The notes beneath the pieces are model-generated. The model did no database searches. It worked only from the letters and a program-made list of their open reading frames with translations, and was not told the origin of the DNA. A stretch of DNA of 23,466 nt, taken from an uncultured Bacteroidales bacterium (GTDB lineage: Bacteria; Bacteroidota; Bacteroidia; Bacteroidales; Marinilabiliaceae). How positions within the stretch are numbered: the stretch's first letter is position 1; every line of letters starts with the position of its first letter. The stretch lies in NCBI GenBank assembly GCA_937892255.1, contig CALAUL010000053.1, positions 1 to 23,466 on the forward strand, in the 5' to 3' direction. The position numbers and the translations under genes are program-made. This document shows, one piece after another, positions 23,356 to 23,466 of the stretch.

Positions 23356-23466
23356 ATGAGTAAAAGTGGTATATTTTTCTATATGGAAAGAGTTTTTGAG
23401 GTAGCTGGTGAGGAGCGGAGATGTCTCGTTGCAGAAACATATTGGAAGAGCATAGATAAGAGATAT
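23356..23466 (+). CDS. Possible start of a plus-strand gene cut by the window edge
   Basis: From ATG at 23356 the frame is open for 37 codons to the end of the window (begins M-S-K-S-G-I-F-F-Y-M-E-R-V-F-E-V and later reads CLVAETYWKSIDKRY). The residue mix is protein-like, but the length is too short to name a family or to exclude chance. The start lies 8 bases after the outer arm of the long inverted repeat. Confidence 0.3.
   Translation, partial: MSKSGIFFYMERVFEVAGEERRCLVAETYWKSIDKRY

Overview
The window looks like a chromosomal segment of a Bacteroidales bacterium (Bacteroidota; Bacteroides, Prevotella or Muribaculaceae-like). The sequence basis is a one-piece hybrid two-component regulator (periplasmic beta-propellers, kinase, receiver and AraC domain in one chain), a DUF4954 protein, a short CstA, promoters of the Bacteroidota type (TTTG / TAnnTTTG) and no obvious Shine-Dalgarno sequences. 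Nothing in the window closes the choice of genus.

Layout. Positions 1-90 hold a possible 3' tail of a gene from the left and a bidirectional terminator hairpin. Positions 94-3343 (minus) are an overlapping pair, cstA-like transporter then a DUF4954 left-handed beta-helix protein. Divergently, 3485-6921 (plus) holds a class A penicillin-binding protein and a lysylphosphatidylglycerol-synthase-like membrane protein 11 bases later. From 6985 to 22959 everything is on the minus strand. Read in the direction of transcription it runs: radC, upp, radA (tight operon); tyrS, an unrecognised 204-residue protein, a GH67 alpha-glucuronidase, a TPR-like protein (gaps of 20-36 bases); the hybrid two-component regulator with its own well-matched promoter; typA/bipA; a GNAT acetyltransferase. 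The right end, 22960-23466, is a roughly 400-base non-coding stretch with a G-poor segment, 22-bp tandem repeats and a very long hairpin, followed by the possible start of a plus-strand gene cut by the window edge.

How the parts fit. Most genes are housekeeping (cell wall synthesis, tRNA charging, translation GTPase, DNA repair, uracil salvage, carbon-starvation transport). The accessory element is the GH67 / TPR / hybrid-regulator stretch at 9787-18059. GH67 enzymes remove (4-O-methyl)glucuronic acid from xylo-oligosaccharides, and hybrid regulators of this kind sense oligosaccharides in the periplasm and switch on polysaccharide-utilisation genes; no SusC/SusD pair or xylanase is in the window, so the rest of any xylan system must lie elsewhere. 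I found no CRISPR array, tRNA, rRNA, insertion sequence or phage gene. I do not see clear evidence of an entirely new multi-gene system; the most unexplained structure is the repeat/hairpin at 23216-23348.
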